This document shows positions 19,241 through 29,230 of a stretch of DNA of 64,000 nt, piece after piece. Source of the DNA: Porphyra umbilicalis (taxonomy: Eukaryota; Rhodophyta; Bangiophyceae; Bangiales; Bangiaceae); assembly GCA_002049455.2 (NCBI GenBank), contig KV919089.1, forward strand, positions 20,661 through 84,660, written 5' to 3'. How positions within the stretch are numbered: the first letter of the stretch is position 1; each line of letters opens with the position of its first letter. Position numbers and translations under genes: made by a program. The notes below the pieces were generated by a model, which was not told the origin of the DNA, made no database searches, and saw only the letters and a list, made by a program, of their open reading frames with translations.

Positions 19241-21297
19241 GAGGGGGAGTTGTCCTCCTCGTCCTGCTCGGCCGCATCCCTCCCTGGGGAGGGTGAGTCG
19301 TCCGAAGACGACCACGGGGGACCATAATGTTCCCTCACCGCCGCGACCGGTTGTCCTTTACGGACTTCCGCATCCGCCTTGCGGCGCTCTTCGCACCGCT
19401 CCAGAAAGGCTTTGGTCAACAGAGCCTTTGTCCCCACGTCAAGGCGGGGACACTCTCCAAAAAAATGCCCCCGCATGTTACATGCGAGACAGTTATTTGT
19501 CCGGGGTCGCCCGGGTCGACCCGCTTCTCCCCCCTTGGGGGAAGTCCGTGGGGAAGGCCCTCGAGGCCCTTCCCGCACCTTAGCGGAAGCCCATTGGGCC
19601 TGTCCGTGAGGGACCTCCTTCACCTTAGGGGGGCCCCATCGGGATGGACCTGCTTCCCCAACTTTCGGGGGGTCCCTTCGGGGGGGATACACCTCCCCCA
19701 CCTTAGGTGTGCCCCATCGGGAAAGACCCGGAGGAACTTCCCCCACCTGAGGTGGGGCTGTTACTGCCGCGGTTACGTATTTCCGCGGCGCTGGCCGAGC
19801 AGCGCGACGCACCCGACGGGCCTCGGCCCGTCGGTCCTCTTCATCCTTTTGCTCCTGGAGGCGTCTACGACAGACGTCCCCCTTCCGCTGGGCATATTGC
19901 ACCAGCAGGTCCATTGGCATGTTGGGGGTAATATGTTCGCGCACATCGGCGCGATTCTCCTAACCCAGCCACTGCATATAGCGACTTTTCATCTGTCCTT
20001 CCGTGTGAATGTAACCACACAGGCGACGTAACCCCCGTAGGCGTACGTAATAATCATTCTCTGTTTCATCCGCCCCTTGGGCGGCCCCATGGAACAGGGC
20101 ATCTTGGTCGCTTAGCGACTGCTCATCCGCATATTTGCGGAGAAGCCAGTTGATCAGTTTCAAGTAGGAGCTGACCTCTCCACTCCGCCCTCCTTGGAGA
20201 GACGGCATGATCGTATACAACTCCCGGTTGAGATCACCCTTAGTGAACTCGGGAAGGAGATACAGGGCTCGGCCCTCCGAGACGTCATTGTCGTCACCCG
20301 CTTTTACGAAGCGGCTGAGGAATTCGAAGACGCCTAAGGCGGGCGTCCCATCCCACTCTGCATCACGGCCAAAAGTGGCCGATACATCCTTACGCAGACG
20401 GCCTAGGCCGTGCGCCATGGTTCGGTCGTACCGGATGTCGGTATTCGCCAAAGCATAAGTTGCGCAATCTAAGACTGCGGCATAGCGGTCGTCCGCGGGG
20501 ACGATCTTAGGGGGAATCCGACGGTGGGATTCCCCTCCCATCTCGTGCCCTAGGGCACGGGTGACCGATTGACGGGGCACATGGCGACCCCAATCTCCCC
20601 CGGAGTACTCCCCGTCCGAGGAGGAGGAACTCATGCGCCGACGTCGGCGCCGGGACCGTCTCGTGGTCCCGAGGGCTTTCTCTAAAAGAGACAGTCGATC
20701 GTGTATTGGGCTAATCAAAGCGTCCAACGAATCCCGTAGGGCTGCCGATATGGCAGCCGCGTGTTGAACCCCCGTTGGGACCCGGTCAGCACCTCCACGA
20801 GGAGGTGTTCGGGGTGGGCCGGCGGCTCTCGCCAGCCCGTCATATGGGCCCCATGGTAAACGGGGGACCGCTTGGTCCCGCCTTCCCGGGGCTAGAGGAG
20901 GTGGAGGCGGGAATTCCCCTCCGGCTCCACCCTCCACACCTTGGAGGGGAGGAGGTGGGAATTCCCTTCCACACACGCCCCCCGCACCTTCGTGGGGAAG
21001 AGACGGGAATACCCCTCCGTCTTCACCCCTCGCTCCTTGGGGGGGGAGAGACGGGAATAACCTTTCGCCTGTGCCCCCCGCACCATGGGGGGGAAGAGAC
21101 GGGAATACCCTTCCGTCTCCACCCCCGTCGCTCGGCGCGCCACGCTCCGGCGTGGCGGTGCCGGCTTGACGCTCCCGCCGAGGAGGGATCCCTTCGGGGT
21201 CCTGAGACCCCGAGCCCTCGCTGGCTCCGTCACGGTCGCCCCGTGACGGGTTGCCGGCGCCCGGGGCGCCGGTCTCCGGCACCCCAGTGGTGTCCAT
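19228..21297 (-). CDS. gag: Gag of element D, with one in-frame TAG
   Basis: 690 codons from ATG 21297 (MDTTGVPETG) to the TAG at 19228. The N-terminal third is Pro/Gly rich, with 4-5 repeats of the type VFPSLPPHGAGG. A helix and an Arg cluster (RRSRRRRRR) follow, then a capsid-like part (YLKLINWLLRKYADEQSLSD). Next come a basic linker and a nucleocapsid zinc knuckle of exact CCHC spacing (CLACNMRGHFFGEC), and an acidic end. A TAG at 19960 interrupts the frame inside the capsid, just after RYMQWLG. TGG to TAG by one change is likely; readthrough is the alternative. Gag forms the virus-like particle. Confidence 0.85.
20890..21135 (-). repeat. Tandem coding repeat in Gag N-terminus
   Basis: Five imperfect units of about 45-60 bp, each with a GGGAAT(A/T)CCC core, encode the VFPSLPP / EFPPPPP motifs of the D Gag. 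It is a likely length-variable disordered segment. Confidence 0.7.
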
Positions 21298-21453
21298 GGC
21301 GGGAAGACTCCGTCCTCCTGCGGAAACAATCAATCCTCAAAGACAATCTCAACAGAACAGTCACACCCAAGGGCAAGATAAAGCACAGCAGAACGACCAC
21401 CGAGAGAACTGACACAGGGTAGACCCGACTGATCAGGAAGGGCCAGACCCTGT

Positions 21454-21467
21454 CCCCCGCTGATCCA
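21454..21467 (-). other. Candidate primer binding site of element D
   Basis: TGGATCAGCGGGGG on the minus strand, ten bases inside the 5' LTR. It would pair with a tRNA 3' end reading CCCCCGCTGATCCA. The tRNA identity is not determined. Confidence 0.45.
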
Positions 21468-21477
21468 CAAAATTCAG

Positions 21478-21995
21478 TGGTTTCTGCCCGCAAAGCCGAC
21501 GGGGCACCGCCCCGTCAGGGAACCCAGCACAGGATGCGGAGCGACACAAAGGAGAAAGAACACAAACGCCTGGATCACAGGGCGCGGAGCGCACCAGAAC
21601 GCCGGAACTAACGAAAACGCAACGCTGATTTATTCGAGTACGCACGATGACCCCAAAGCAAACACTCATATACCCTCAGAAACAAGACGCAGGACGTGCA
21701 CACTCCCGACCCAGGAAAAGACGGTCGTAGGGGGGCCGGGGCCCGGCGGGCCACGGTCCCTGATGCGGGGTCCTGGTGGCCCCTGCCACGGATCAAGGGA
21801 CCCCCTTCCTCTGGAAGAGAGATATGGTCCCTGGATTTAAGCCAGCTTGGACTGAAATTGCCCAATACATCACTCGGGACTTATCCCCAGATTTTCAAGT
21901 CTCCGATCGCAGTCCTCGTGGGATATCGACAGTGGCCCAGATCTAATCTCGGCCCCGGGCTTCTCCCCAGCCAAAGGAGCTTCCACAAGCTTCCA
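21478..21995 (-). repeat. 5' LTR of element D
   Basis: 518 bp, the partner of 13101-13618. Differences are single-base substitutions only, so the insertion is recent compared with copy F. Confidence 0.9.
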
Positions 21996-23086
21996 GGCCC
22001 CTCAAGGGGGCCCTGATGGAGGGGTCGCGTGGCCCCTCGTCCGCGTCAGGCCCTGCCCCGCTCTGCCTCTGGGCAAGGGGGATGTAAGCCTCGGGGGTGG
22101 CCCTAAGCGTCACCTGGCATGCGCTCCGACAGGGCGCCGCACAGCACTCCCTCTAGGGGCATTTCGTGTGTGCTCGCGGCCTCTCCCCCTGCTCATACCG
22201 GGGGGATTGCGTCATCAGAGGAGAGGGAGTTTTCCCCACAAACGGCTGTACGTGCCTGGACTGACAGCATACTGTGACCGTGCTGTGATTTTGCTTCGAA
22301 ATAAACTTGCATGCTGAGGGCTCCTGGACGGCTCTGTGGGAGGCAAGGGCGAACACATCAAGTTTAAGTACTGTGCTGTGAGCTGCTGTGAACTGCTGTC
22401 AGGCCCGTTCTTAGTTGCGCTTCCTGTGCTGTGGCTGTTCGTGTGAAGGCCAATAAACGAAGAAACGAACGCGCGCCTGTGCGTTGGTGTGACGCGGTAC
22501 TGAGAAATTAATGCGAACAATGGTAGCATTTGTAACGCGCACTGCAATCCACTCTGCTTGTCCTGTCCTCGCTTCGGCCAGGGCCAGCCGACCAGCCCCC
22601 GCTGTCTATCACTTCTGTCGTGCAGACCCCGCCGTGCTGGCTGTCAGCGCCATACGCCGCCCCCCCCTTTCCCTTCAGTGACATTCTCACCAGCTGTGCT
22701 TCTCCCCAGCTGTGCCAGTGCACACCTGGCACCAAGCTGGGCGAGACGGGCACTTCAAGTCATCGTCGTTAGGATGCGTGTTGCGTCCGCCGTGGCGTCT
22801 TCAGACCGCAAGTTTGGGCGACGCACCCACCTCGAAACCGAATTTGATCGACAGCACGTACTTCCAATTTGTCCGTCATTGTCGCAGCAGAGGACTTGCA
22901 TTTTGATATCTGTGACGAACGTACGCGGCCCGTCCGCGTCCGTTCGTCGCCGTGATCACACTGTCACAGAGATTAGCCAATCGAATGCCCCGGAGCGCTC
23001 GTCACATCACACGAACCTACAACTAAGAACGGGCCTCACTTACTGTCAGCGTTTCTCAAATCCGATCATTCTTTGGCGACGCGCCA
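21996..23086. other. Region without a recognised gene
   Basis: Short open frames only. 22914-22948 is a 15-bp hairpin (one mismatch, loop CCCGT). The stretch 23045-23086 is similar, in reverse complement, to 11628-11672, so it belongs to a repeat also present in the R1 insertion. Confidence 0.5.
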
Positions 23087-23583
23087 TACAGTGCATTCTC
23101 GTTATAACGTCCACGGATACAAGAGACTTATGCGAAACAAAACCGAAGTTGGCGTAGATCATATGCGCGTTGGGTAATGAATTGAGGCGCCAGATGCTGT
23201 TCAAAAGCCATGGCTTCTGGAGCGGACCGCCTCTGGCAGGTCCAAATTTGGTGGTGCGGGGCCAAGTGGTGTGGGACAGTTCGGCTCCATATCAGACAAT
23301 GTGAGGACGGAGTGAGCCGACAGGTAACGGTCTCAGGATTCTGACCGAGGAAAGGCGCTGGGGCAGTGGGGGACGTTGTCAGATAATTAATTATGATCGT
23401 GACAACGCCCTTCACGGTCCAATCGCACGCGACAAGACTGAAAGGAAGCCTCGAAAGCCGAGCCGCCGCAGCATAGTTCGAAGGCTTCACATCTCTTCAG
23501 CGAATCGGATACAAGCGACTTTAAACTTCAATCTGGCAGATTTATGTGAATCAGTGTCGACGTTATAACGAGAATGCACTGTA
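23087..23583. mobile_element. Pogo/Tc1-mariner-like MITE with perfect 25-bp ends
   Basis: The left end (23087-23111) and right end (23559-23583) are exact inverted copies over 25 bases including TA, beginning TACAGTGCATTCTCG. Both outer bases are TA, the target duplication of the Tc1/mariner group, and the CAGT..CTCGTTATAACG style resembles pogo/Tigger ends. No transposase is visible inside, so it is non-autonomous. Confidence 0.85.
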
Positions 23584-23864
23584 CCATCTGAGAACGGGAA
23601 ATTCCACGTCTTCTACTCTCTTATACGGTTTTAGGCTACTTTTTGTCCGTGGACGACCACCCCGGATTGCTGATCGTTTGTCAGTGTCAGTCTTCACCCC
23701 CGATACCAGCGAGTGGGCCAGTGTTCACACGTATTTACAGATTTCATGACACGGCGTGCACATGAAGTGCAGATCGGTCGGCATTCCAGGCCCCATGACA
23801 GAACTATATACGAAACACATGACGCTTTTTCAAACGAATGACAATACAAATCTGTTTACGACAA

Positions 23865-24395
23865 GGGGTGAGGTGGGGCGGGTGGGGTGGGGTGGGGTGG
23901 GGGGTGTGGTGGGGTTGAGCGGGTGGGGTGAGGCGGGGTGACTTGTTGTGTGGTGGGGTGGCGCGGCGTGGCGTGGCGCAGGTGGGGGGCGTTCTATGGG
24001 TGGCGCGGGTGGGGTGGGGTGTGGCGGGGTTGAGCGGGTGAAGTGGCGTGGCGTGGCGTGCCGTGGTGAGGGGTGGGGTGTGGTGCCACGACGCGGGTGG
24101 GATGGGGTGGCGCGCGTGGCGCGGGTGGTGTGGCGTGGGGTGGGGTGGCACCAGCGGGATGGCGTGGGGTGGGGTGGCGCGGGTGGCGTGGCGTGGCGTG
24201 TGGTGGCTTGGGATCGGGTGGGATTGAGAGGGGTGGGGTGGGGACTTGCCGGGTCCGGTAAGGTGGAGTGGGGTTGGGTGGGGATGTGTCGGGTCGGGTT
24301 GGGTGGTGCGGGATGGGGCCGGGTCTGGTCGGGTCAGTTCGGGTCCGCTTGGGCAAGGTGGGGCGGAGTAGCATGGTGTGGGAGCGGTAGATGAG
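23865..24395 (+). repeat. G-rich minisatellite (GGGTG/GGCGT)
   Basis: About 530 bp built on a degenerate five-base unit (GGGTG, GGCGT, GGTGG), with almost all G on the plus strand. Runs of G are spaced for G-quadruplex formation. The long open frames on both strands are artefacts of composition. Confidence 0.85.
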
Positions 24396-24683
24396 ATGGG
24401 GCGCGAAGCGTGGATGATGGCGCAGTCGTGCCGCTTGAGTATGAACGGGATTGCATAAGGTCCAGCGAGGAGATGTTCACGTGGTCTCATCGCGGGGACA
24501 CATATTACATCTTCTGGGCGGGACCCCGAGACATCGTTCTGGAGAATCCTAAAGGCGCTAGCCAGCTGACGGGCACTCCTGTCATACAAAGCATCGCATT
24601 GATGGTGCTTTGTGCATGAAGAACACCCGTTCTTTCCTGCTTCTGAACGCTTAGTGACTGAGGTGGTAGCCCTCTACGGGTAT

Positions 24684-25078
24684 TGTAGCGTATCTTCGCC
24701 CGCAATTGGCAATTGCCACCGGTAGCCCCCATAACTGGCCAAAGTCCACGTACTGTGCCAATTGGCCAGTGACATGGCCGCTGGGGGGTTAGTTCCGCAT
24801 TGTTCAGTTTTTCTTGTTTGTTTGCTTGCCTGTCCTATCTGTCCCCCGGCACTCATTCCGATCGCGTGTGATCGGACGGTCGATCGACCAGTGCCCTGCT
24901 TTGTACTAACGCACCATGGGTCCGGTGTCGCCGTCGTGGGCGCCACCCGGCTCCCCATTGGATGTCCTTCAACAAAAGATCCTTCTTCCTCGCCTCGACG
25001 ACGATAGAACTCGCGTTATTGCTTGGCTACGGTCGCTCCCAATACACTGGTAATTGATCCAACATTATTAAAACCACA
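24684..25078 (+). repeat. Solo LTR of family alpha with 5-bp target duplication
   Basis: A 395-bp LTR, TGTAGC...CCACA, in the plus direction. It has no internal sequence and is flanked by the direct repeat GGTAT (24679-24683 and 25079-25083). This is the product of recombination between the two LTRs of one element, and it fixes the family's LTR ends and 5-bp duplication. Confidence 0.92.
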
Positions 25079-25083
25079 GGTAT

Positions 25084-26190
25084 CTGGAGACGCGAAGATG
25101 TACACGTCACTTAGACATGGGTACACCTGTGAAATTCTCTGGCTAGGGCTTCGTCAATGTTTCTTGAGCACTCTTCAGGAGCTGACCGGCCGACGGGCAC
25201 TAGAGTAGCCATGCTGTGTTATTGCCTGCCGAATGATCGCCAGTCAGCAAATTTGTTATAGTATGTCCTGATTCGGATGCTGTTTTGCGAAAGTGCCAGC
25301 CCATACCAGTTTGTGCGAAAAGAACACATTTTCCAATTGTAAGATAGCTCTTCGGCAGTTATTGAGAGGGCTCTTTCACTCTGAGGCTGCTTGGGTGCGG
25401 CCATATGTGGCAGAAGAGGCGCTAGCCGGCCCACGCGCACGAGGCACAAGCCAGCTCACGGGCACTAGTGTGCGTTTAATATTCCTCTCTTGCAAGAACT
25501 GTCAAACGAATAGTCGACAATCCGAAAGCTCCTCGCCGGTGTGGCGACACAAGCCGTTGCGAACGAGCCTGAGAAGTCGACCCTCGCACCGCAGCCCACT
25601 CGAGACGCTCCGCGCTGCATGGCACTGTTCGCTGCAACCCTCCCCACCTGCCGTTCTTTCAAACTGCACACTGTACGTACATGTTAACATAGCTGCTGCC
25701 ACCCATGTAGCGCAGGGCCAAAGCTGTGCGAACCTCGTCGGAGAGACCGCGGCGAGGTAAACGAGGGCGCAACATGCCCACCATGGCATGAAACTCGCCA
25801 TCAGACAAGCGCACTGCGCGCTAAAAGTGAGAACCGAGACGAGCCTGCACTTGGGAAAAATACAAGCGAGTGGTTGTATTGAGTGGGTGGTAAAGAAATA
25901 CTCGGGCTGAAATGCACTACCCCCGCCAGCGACGTCACGCAGACGCCGGCGCGTAGGATGGGGAAATGGTCCATGTTGGCGGTCGCCGTGCATTGACAAG
26001 TTGCATGGCGGTCTGTGGCGCGGTGGATGGTTCGACGGTCGGTCTTGTCCGCGCCTGATGGCGATAGAAATCCTGCATTTCTGAAGAATTCAATTGTGTA
26101 CTTGATTTCATGAGCAGGACGGTACGCCGAAGGTCTCTCGCAGATATATACCGCCGTCACGCCGGTATGCCATCACACGGTTCTCAACTG
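25084..26190. other. Region without a recognised gene
   Basis: No domain-bearing frame. Short phrases near 24560-24580 and 25420-25470 (AAGGCGCTAGCCAGCTGACGG-like) resemble each other, hinting at an old repeat on both sides of the solo LTR. Confidence 0.35.
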
Positions 26191-26194
26191 CGAA

Positions 26195-26500
26195 CGGGCC
26201 TGAGAAGGACTCTTCTGCCATGAGGTTCACAAGGCCCAGACGGCGCCTGCCCCCCTGCCCCCCCCCATGGCCCCGAGTCGCGCGCGGGGACCGCGCACAG
26301 CGACTTCCGTGGACCGACGCGCCCCAGACGACCCGTGGGTGATTGTGCCCGCCCGCCGGCATCTATTGCGGCGGCTCGTTGGCGGTTTCTGACGTCATCT
26401 AGCGGCGCGGTTAGAGGCGCTCCGTAGTGCGGCGGTCTGTCCCTCCCGCCCGCATGTGAGCCGTGTCCAGGTGAGCTGCGCGGCTCCACGGTAAAAGCCT
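26195..26500 (+). repeat. Repeat family R1, partial copy c
   Basis: Matches the middle of R1 (compare 12465-12720 and the reverse complement of 48720-48980), including the phrase CCCGTGGGTGATTGTGCC. It stops near 26500, where a hairpin begins: arms AACCGGCATAGT (26509-26520) and ACTATGCCGGTT (26531-26542). Confidence 0.6.
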
Positions 26501-26881
26501 AAGTCAAGAACCGGCATAGTCCTATCGAGAACTATGCCGGTTTTCAAAAGTTTGGGACGCACCATAGGGCGCGTCAGGGGACCCAAGTATTCTAGGAAAC
26601 ACCGGCATCAGTGAGACAATAACCTGTGTGTCTGACCTCCTCGAGGCAAATAACCGGCATACCTGAGCGTATGAGGACCACGAAAACGAGGGACTGCGGC
26701 AGAGCTCTGTCATGCACATCCGTTCATTTCATCATCGACCAATAGGGATGGAAAGCATCGTTGCTTCCGAACCACAGGCTGGTGCACGGCCCTGAGCAGG
26801 ATCTCAAATTGTACCGATCCGTGAATGATCCATGTAATCATTTTCTAAAAACGGCATTTCGGGTTAGTTTGTAGGACGTTA

Positions 26882-27279
26882 TTGCTGATCCCCGATTTTT
26901 GTCCTGGCGGACAGAGACTGACTTGCGGACCGACTCTCTGCACCAATCAGATGCGCCCCTGGGACTGACTTGGTGCTCCTGATTGCTTATATGTGCCCAA
27001 ACAGTCTGGAAATCAACATCAGCCCCTACTTTTTCTGCACTTCTGAGCAGCAAACAGTAGAAAATCTCAAGATCTCGCGTGGGCAGCGTGCTCCGTGCCA
27101 AGAAATGCGGGTCAAGCGTCAAAAAGAAGTGAGTTCTGCTGGGAGCAACGTCCTGGCACCGAATGCGGGCCTTCTATTGGCTTCGATGCCTTGTTACTGT
27201 CGTTTTAGATCAATAGAGTGCTTTTATTCACAGTCAGTCTCTGTCTCTGTCCCCCTGGACGAAGTTCGGGGATCAGCAA
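26882..27279. mobile_element. MITE family M1, copy 3 (398 bp)
   Basis: The ends TTGCTGATCCCCGA and its inverse are flanked by TA (26880-26881 and 27280-27281). They are related to the copies at 31232 and 37741 but the interior has diverged. No protein. Confidence 0.75.
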
Positions 27280-27295
27280 TATATGCAGTAGGTTT

Positions 27296-28260
27296 TTACT
27301 TGCAGAGAGCTAGCTCGCACAATGTTTCATGACACAACGTGAACATTACATTAGTGGTGGTACAGAAAAGATCACAGACAAGAAGAAAAGGCCTCCCCGC
27401 CGTCTTCGTTCTCGGCGCCGTTGCTCTGGGCCCGCGACAGTTGACCGCATCCTGGTCATCATCGGCGGGTGTGTTGTGCCGCTCCGGTGTCGCCACCTTG
27501 GCCGCTGTGGGGATCTTGTACATGGCCGCGGACGTGGCCGCCAGATCCGCCACGTTGTCCGTGACCTTGTGAGCCTCAGCCTCGTCGCGATGCCGGAAGG
27601 CGCGTGCAAGAAAAGCACACGCCGCCCAGCTTCGCTGGGCGCAGGCTAGCGCTGAGCACGCCGCCTCGACGTCGGCAGCGGCCTTGGCGACGTTGCCTAA
27701 GGTCTGCAGATCGAACAAGTGGCCGATAACGAAGAAGTCGACAACGGCGTTGCGCACGACGGCGAGCATGACCTTCTTGCCCCTGGATTTGACGCCGCAG
27801 AGACCGCCCTTGACGACGTTGATGCCTTTGACGCTGGTCCTGCGGGGACGGCGGATGTCGCGGGCAGCGCCGACAGGGACCATGACTCCGTCGATATCAC
27901 CGATGGCGCCACCGCTCCAGCCGCGGGAAATGACCTTGACGTCTTCGTCAGGTAACGTCGAAGGGTGGGGCCCGTCCTGAAGGCGTTGTCCTTGCTGATG
28001 ACATCTTCAGCGACAGCACGTGGAAGTAGGACAGCTTCTAAAGAGGTGAGCGCCTCCAGCTGCATGAGCCGTCGGCGGTCGGCGTCCTTGTTGGTAGTCG
28101 TAGGCGTGGTATTGGCGGCGCGGCGGGTAGCGGGAAGGAGGGTGGCGGAAGGATGATCAGCGCGGACGCGTGGGAGTTCGCCCGTCGTGAGCGCAGGTCC
28201 GCGGGTGGCGACGTGTAGCCAGCGCGGTAGTGCTCCGGCCGGTTGGCAGACGGGGGTGCC
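27296..28260 (-). pseudogene. Unrecognised ORF pair, frameshifted
   Basis: Two minus-strand frames appear to continue each other. The upstream one (to about 27950) contains RRRLMQLEALTSLEAVLL and KDNAFRTGPTLRRYL. The downstream one (27883-27296) contains GKKVMLAVVRNAVVDFFVIG, HLFDLQTLGNVAKAAADVEA and DNVADLAATSAAMYKI. It looks like protein sequence, with Ala-rich helices and few rare residues, but I recognise no family. It lies between MITE copy 3 and the pol end of element F, so it may be the neighbour into which F was truncated or a gene fragment. One frameshift near 27890-27960. Confidence 0.4.
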
Positions 28261-28267
28261 GCCGCCG

Positions 28268-29230
28268 CTACGACGAGCGAGGGAAAGCGATAGTGGGTAT
28301 CCACGTGTGGTCCATGACAATGTTGGCCACGGCTGTGAGTCCTGCTCGGCGGCGACTTTGTCGTGTCGGTGTTTGCCAATCGTACCCCGGATCATGCTCC
28401 TTCTTCTGTCGAAGAAAGCGCACAACCATGTTGCGGAGGAGGTTCTTCTGGGGTTCCCCGGTATCGTCTTTCGACCCGCAGTCGAACCAGCGCACCTTAT
28501 CGCTGCAGGTGTCACCTGTCTGGCGCGAGCGTGGTAGATTGTCAACCACGTGCTCGTCGGCGGTTGCCGGCGGTGGCTTGCGCGGGTCGAAACCGTTTAG
28601 CAGTGGGAGAGGCACCGTGTCCGTCGTCGTTGGACGAGGAGCTCGGGTGACATGGTCACTGCTGACTCGTTTTTCCTCCCCGTCAATGTCAATGACGAAC
28701 GTGGAGGAATCCACATCCGCGTCCCTGACCACGAAGGGGCCAATGGCCTTGCTTCGCAGCTTGTTCTGCCGATCGTGATTGGTCGTGTAGACGTAGTCTC
28801 CAATTTTGACTTTCGCATTGCGGGTTGCTATCCGGTGGTCGAAGTTTCGTTTGTAACGTAGTTGCATCTCACGCAAGGCGTCGACTACGACAGGAATCTG
28901 CCGGCGAAGGCGGGCCATAAATTCACGTTTGCGAGCCAGGGGCGACCCAGCATTGAGCGTGCCCTTATTGGCGAACTGTGTGCCCGGAAGAAAGTTGCGA
29001 ACCGTGCGGTTGGGGATCCGTCGTGGGATAACAAGCTCAGATGAGGCGATGCCCGTCGAACGGTGCGGTGGGCTATTAAACGCCATGGTCATGACCGGGA
29101 GTAGCTCGTCCCATCGTGATGTGTCCTCAGCGTCGTAGTGTCGCAGCTGGGTAGCCATGGTACGGTTGTACCCTTCGACTTTCCCGTTGGTTTGGGGATG
29201 ACACGCCGTGGTGCGCAGTCTCAACGGCAA
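28268..29230 (-). pseudogene. pol: Integrase C-terminus and chromodomain, copy F
   Basis: The open part of Pol contains QTNGKVEGYNRT (catalytic Glu kept), the GPF/Y-like segment (SKAIGPFVV) and a degraded chromodomain (KVRWFDCGSKDDTGEPQKNL). This is the only alpha copy in the window that still shows the Pol C-terminus, so it shows that family alpha is also a chromovirus. The stop at 28268 probably ends Pol. Confidence 0.82.

Larger units (their letters stand above)
13101..21995 (-). mobile_element. Ty3/gypsy chromovirus D (family beta), near complete
   Basis: An 8895-bp element with two 518-bp LTRs that differ at about 8 positions. On the minus strand the order is 5' LTR (right), primer binding site, gag, pol ending in a chromodomain, and 3' LTR (left). 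Between the pol end and the 3' LTR is a 459-aa ORF on the plus strand, antisense to the element. Pol is fully open and Gag has one in-frame TAG. No clear 5-bp target duplication is seen: left flank TGTAG or adjacent, right flank GGCCC. Confidence 0.92.

Noticed and set aside
13095-22000. A 5-bp target duplication around element D
   Set aside because: Flanks (TGTAG and GGCCC, allowing one or two bases of shift) do not match, so none is claimed.
23804-24589. 261-codon His/Pro/Thr-rich minus-strand frame
   Set aside because: It is the complement of the G-rich minisatellite; no start context or domain.
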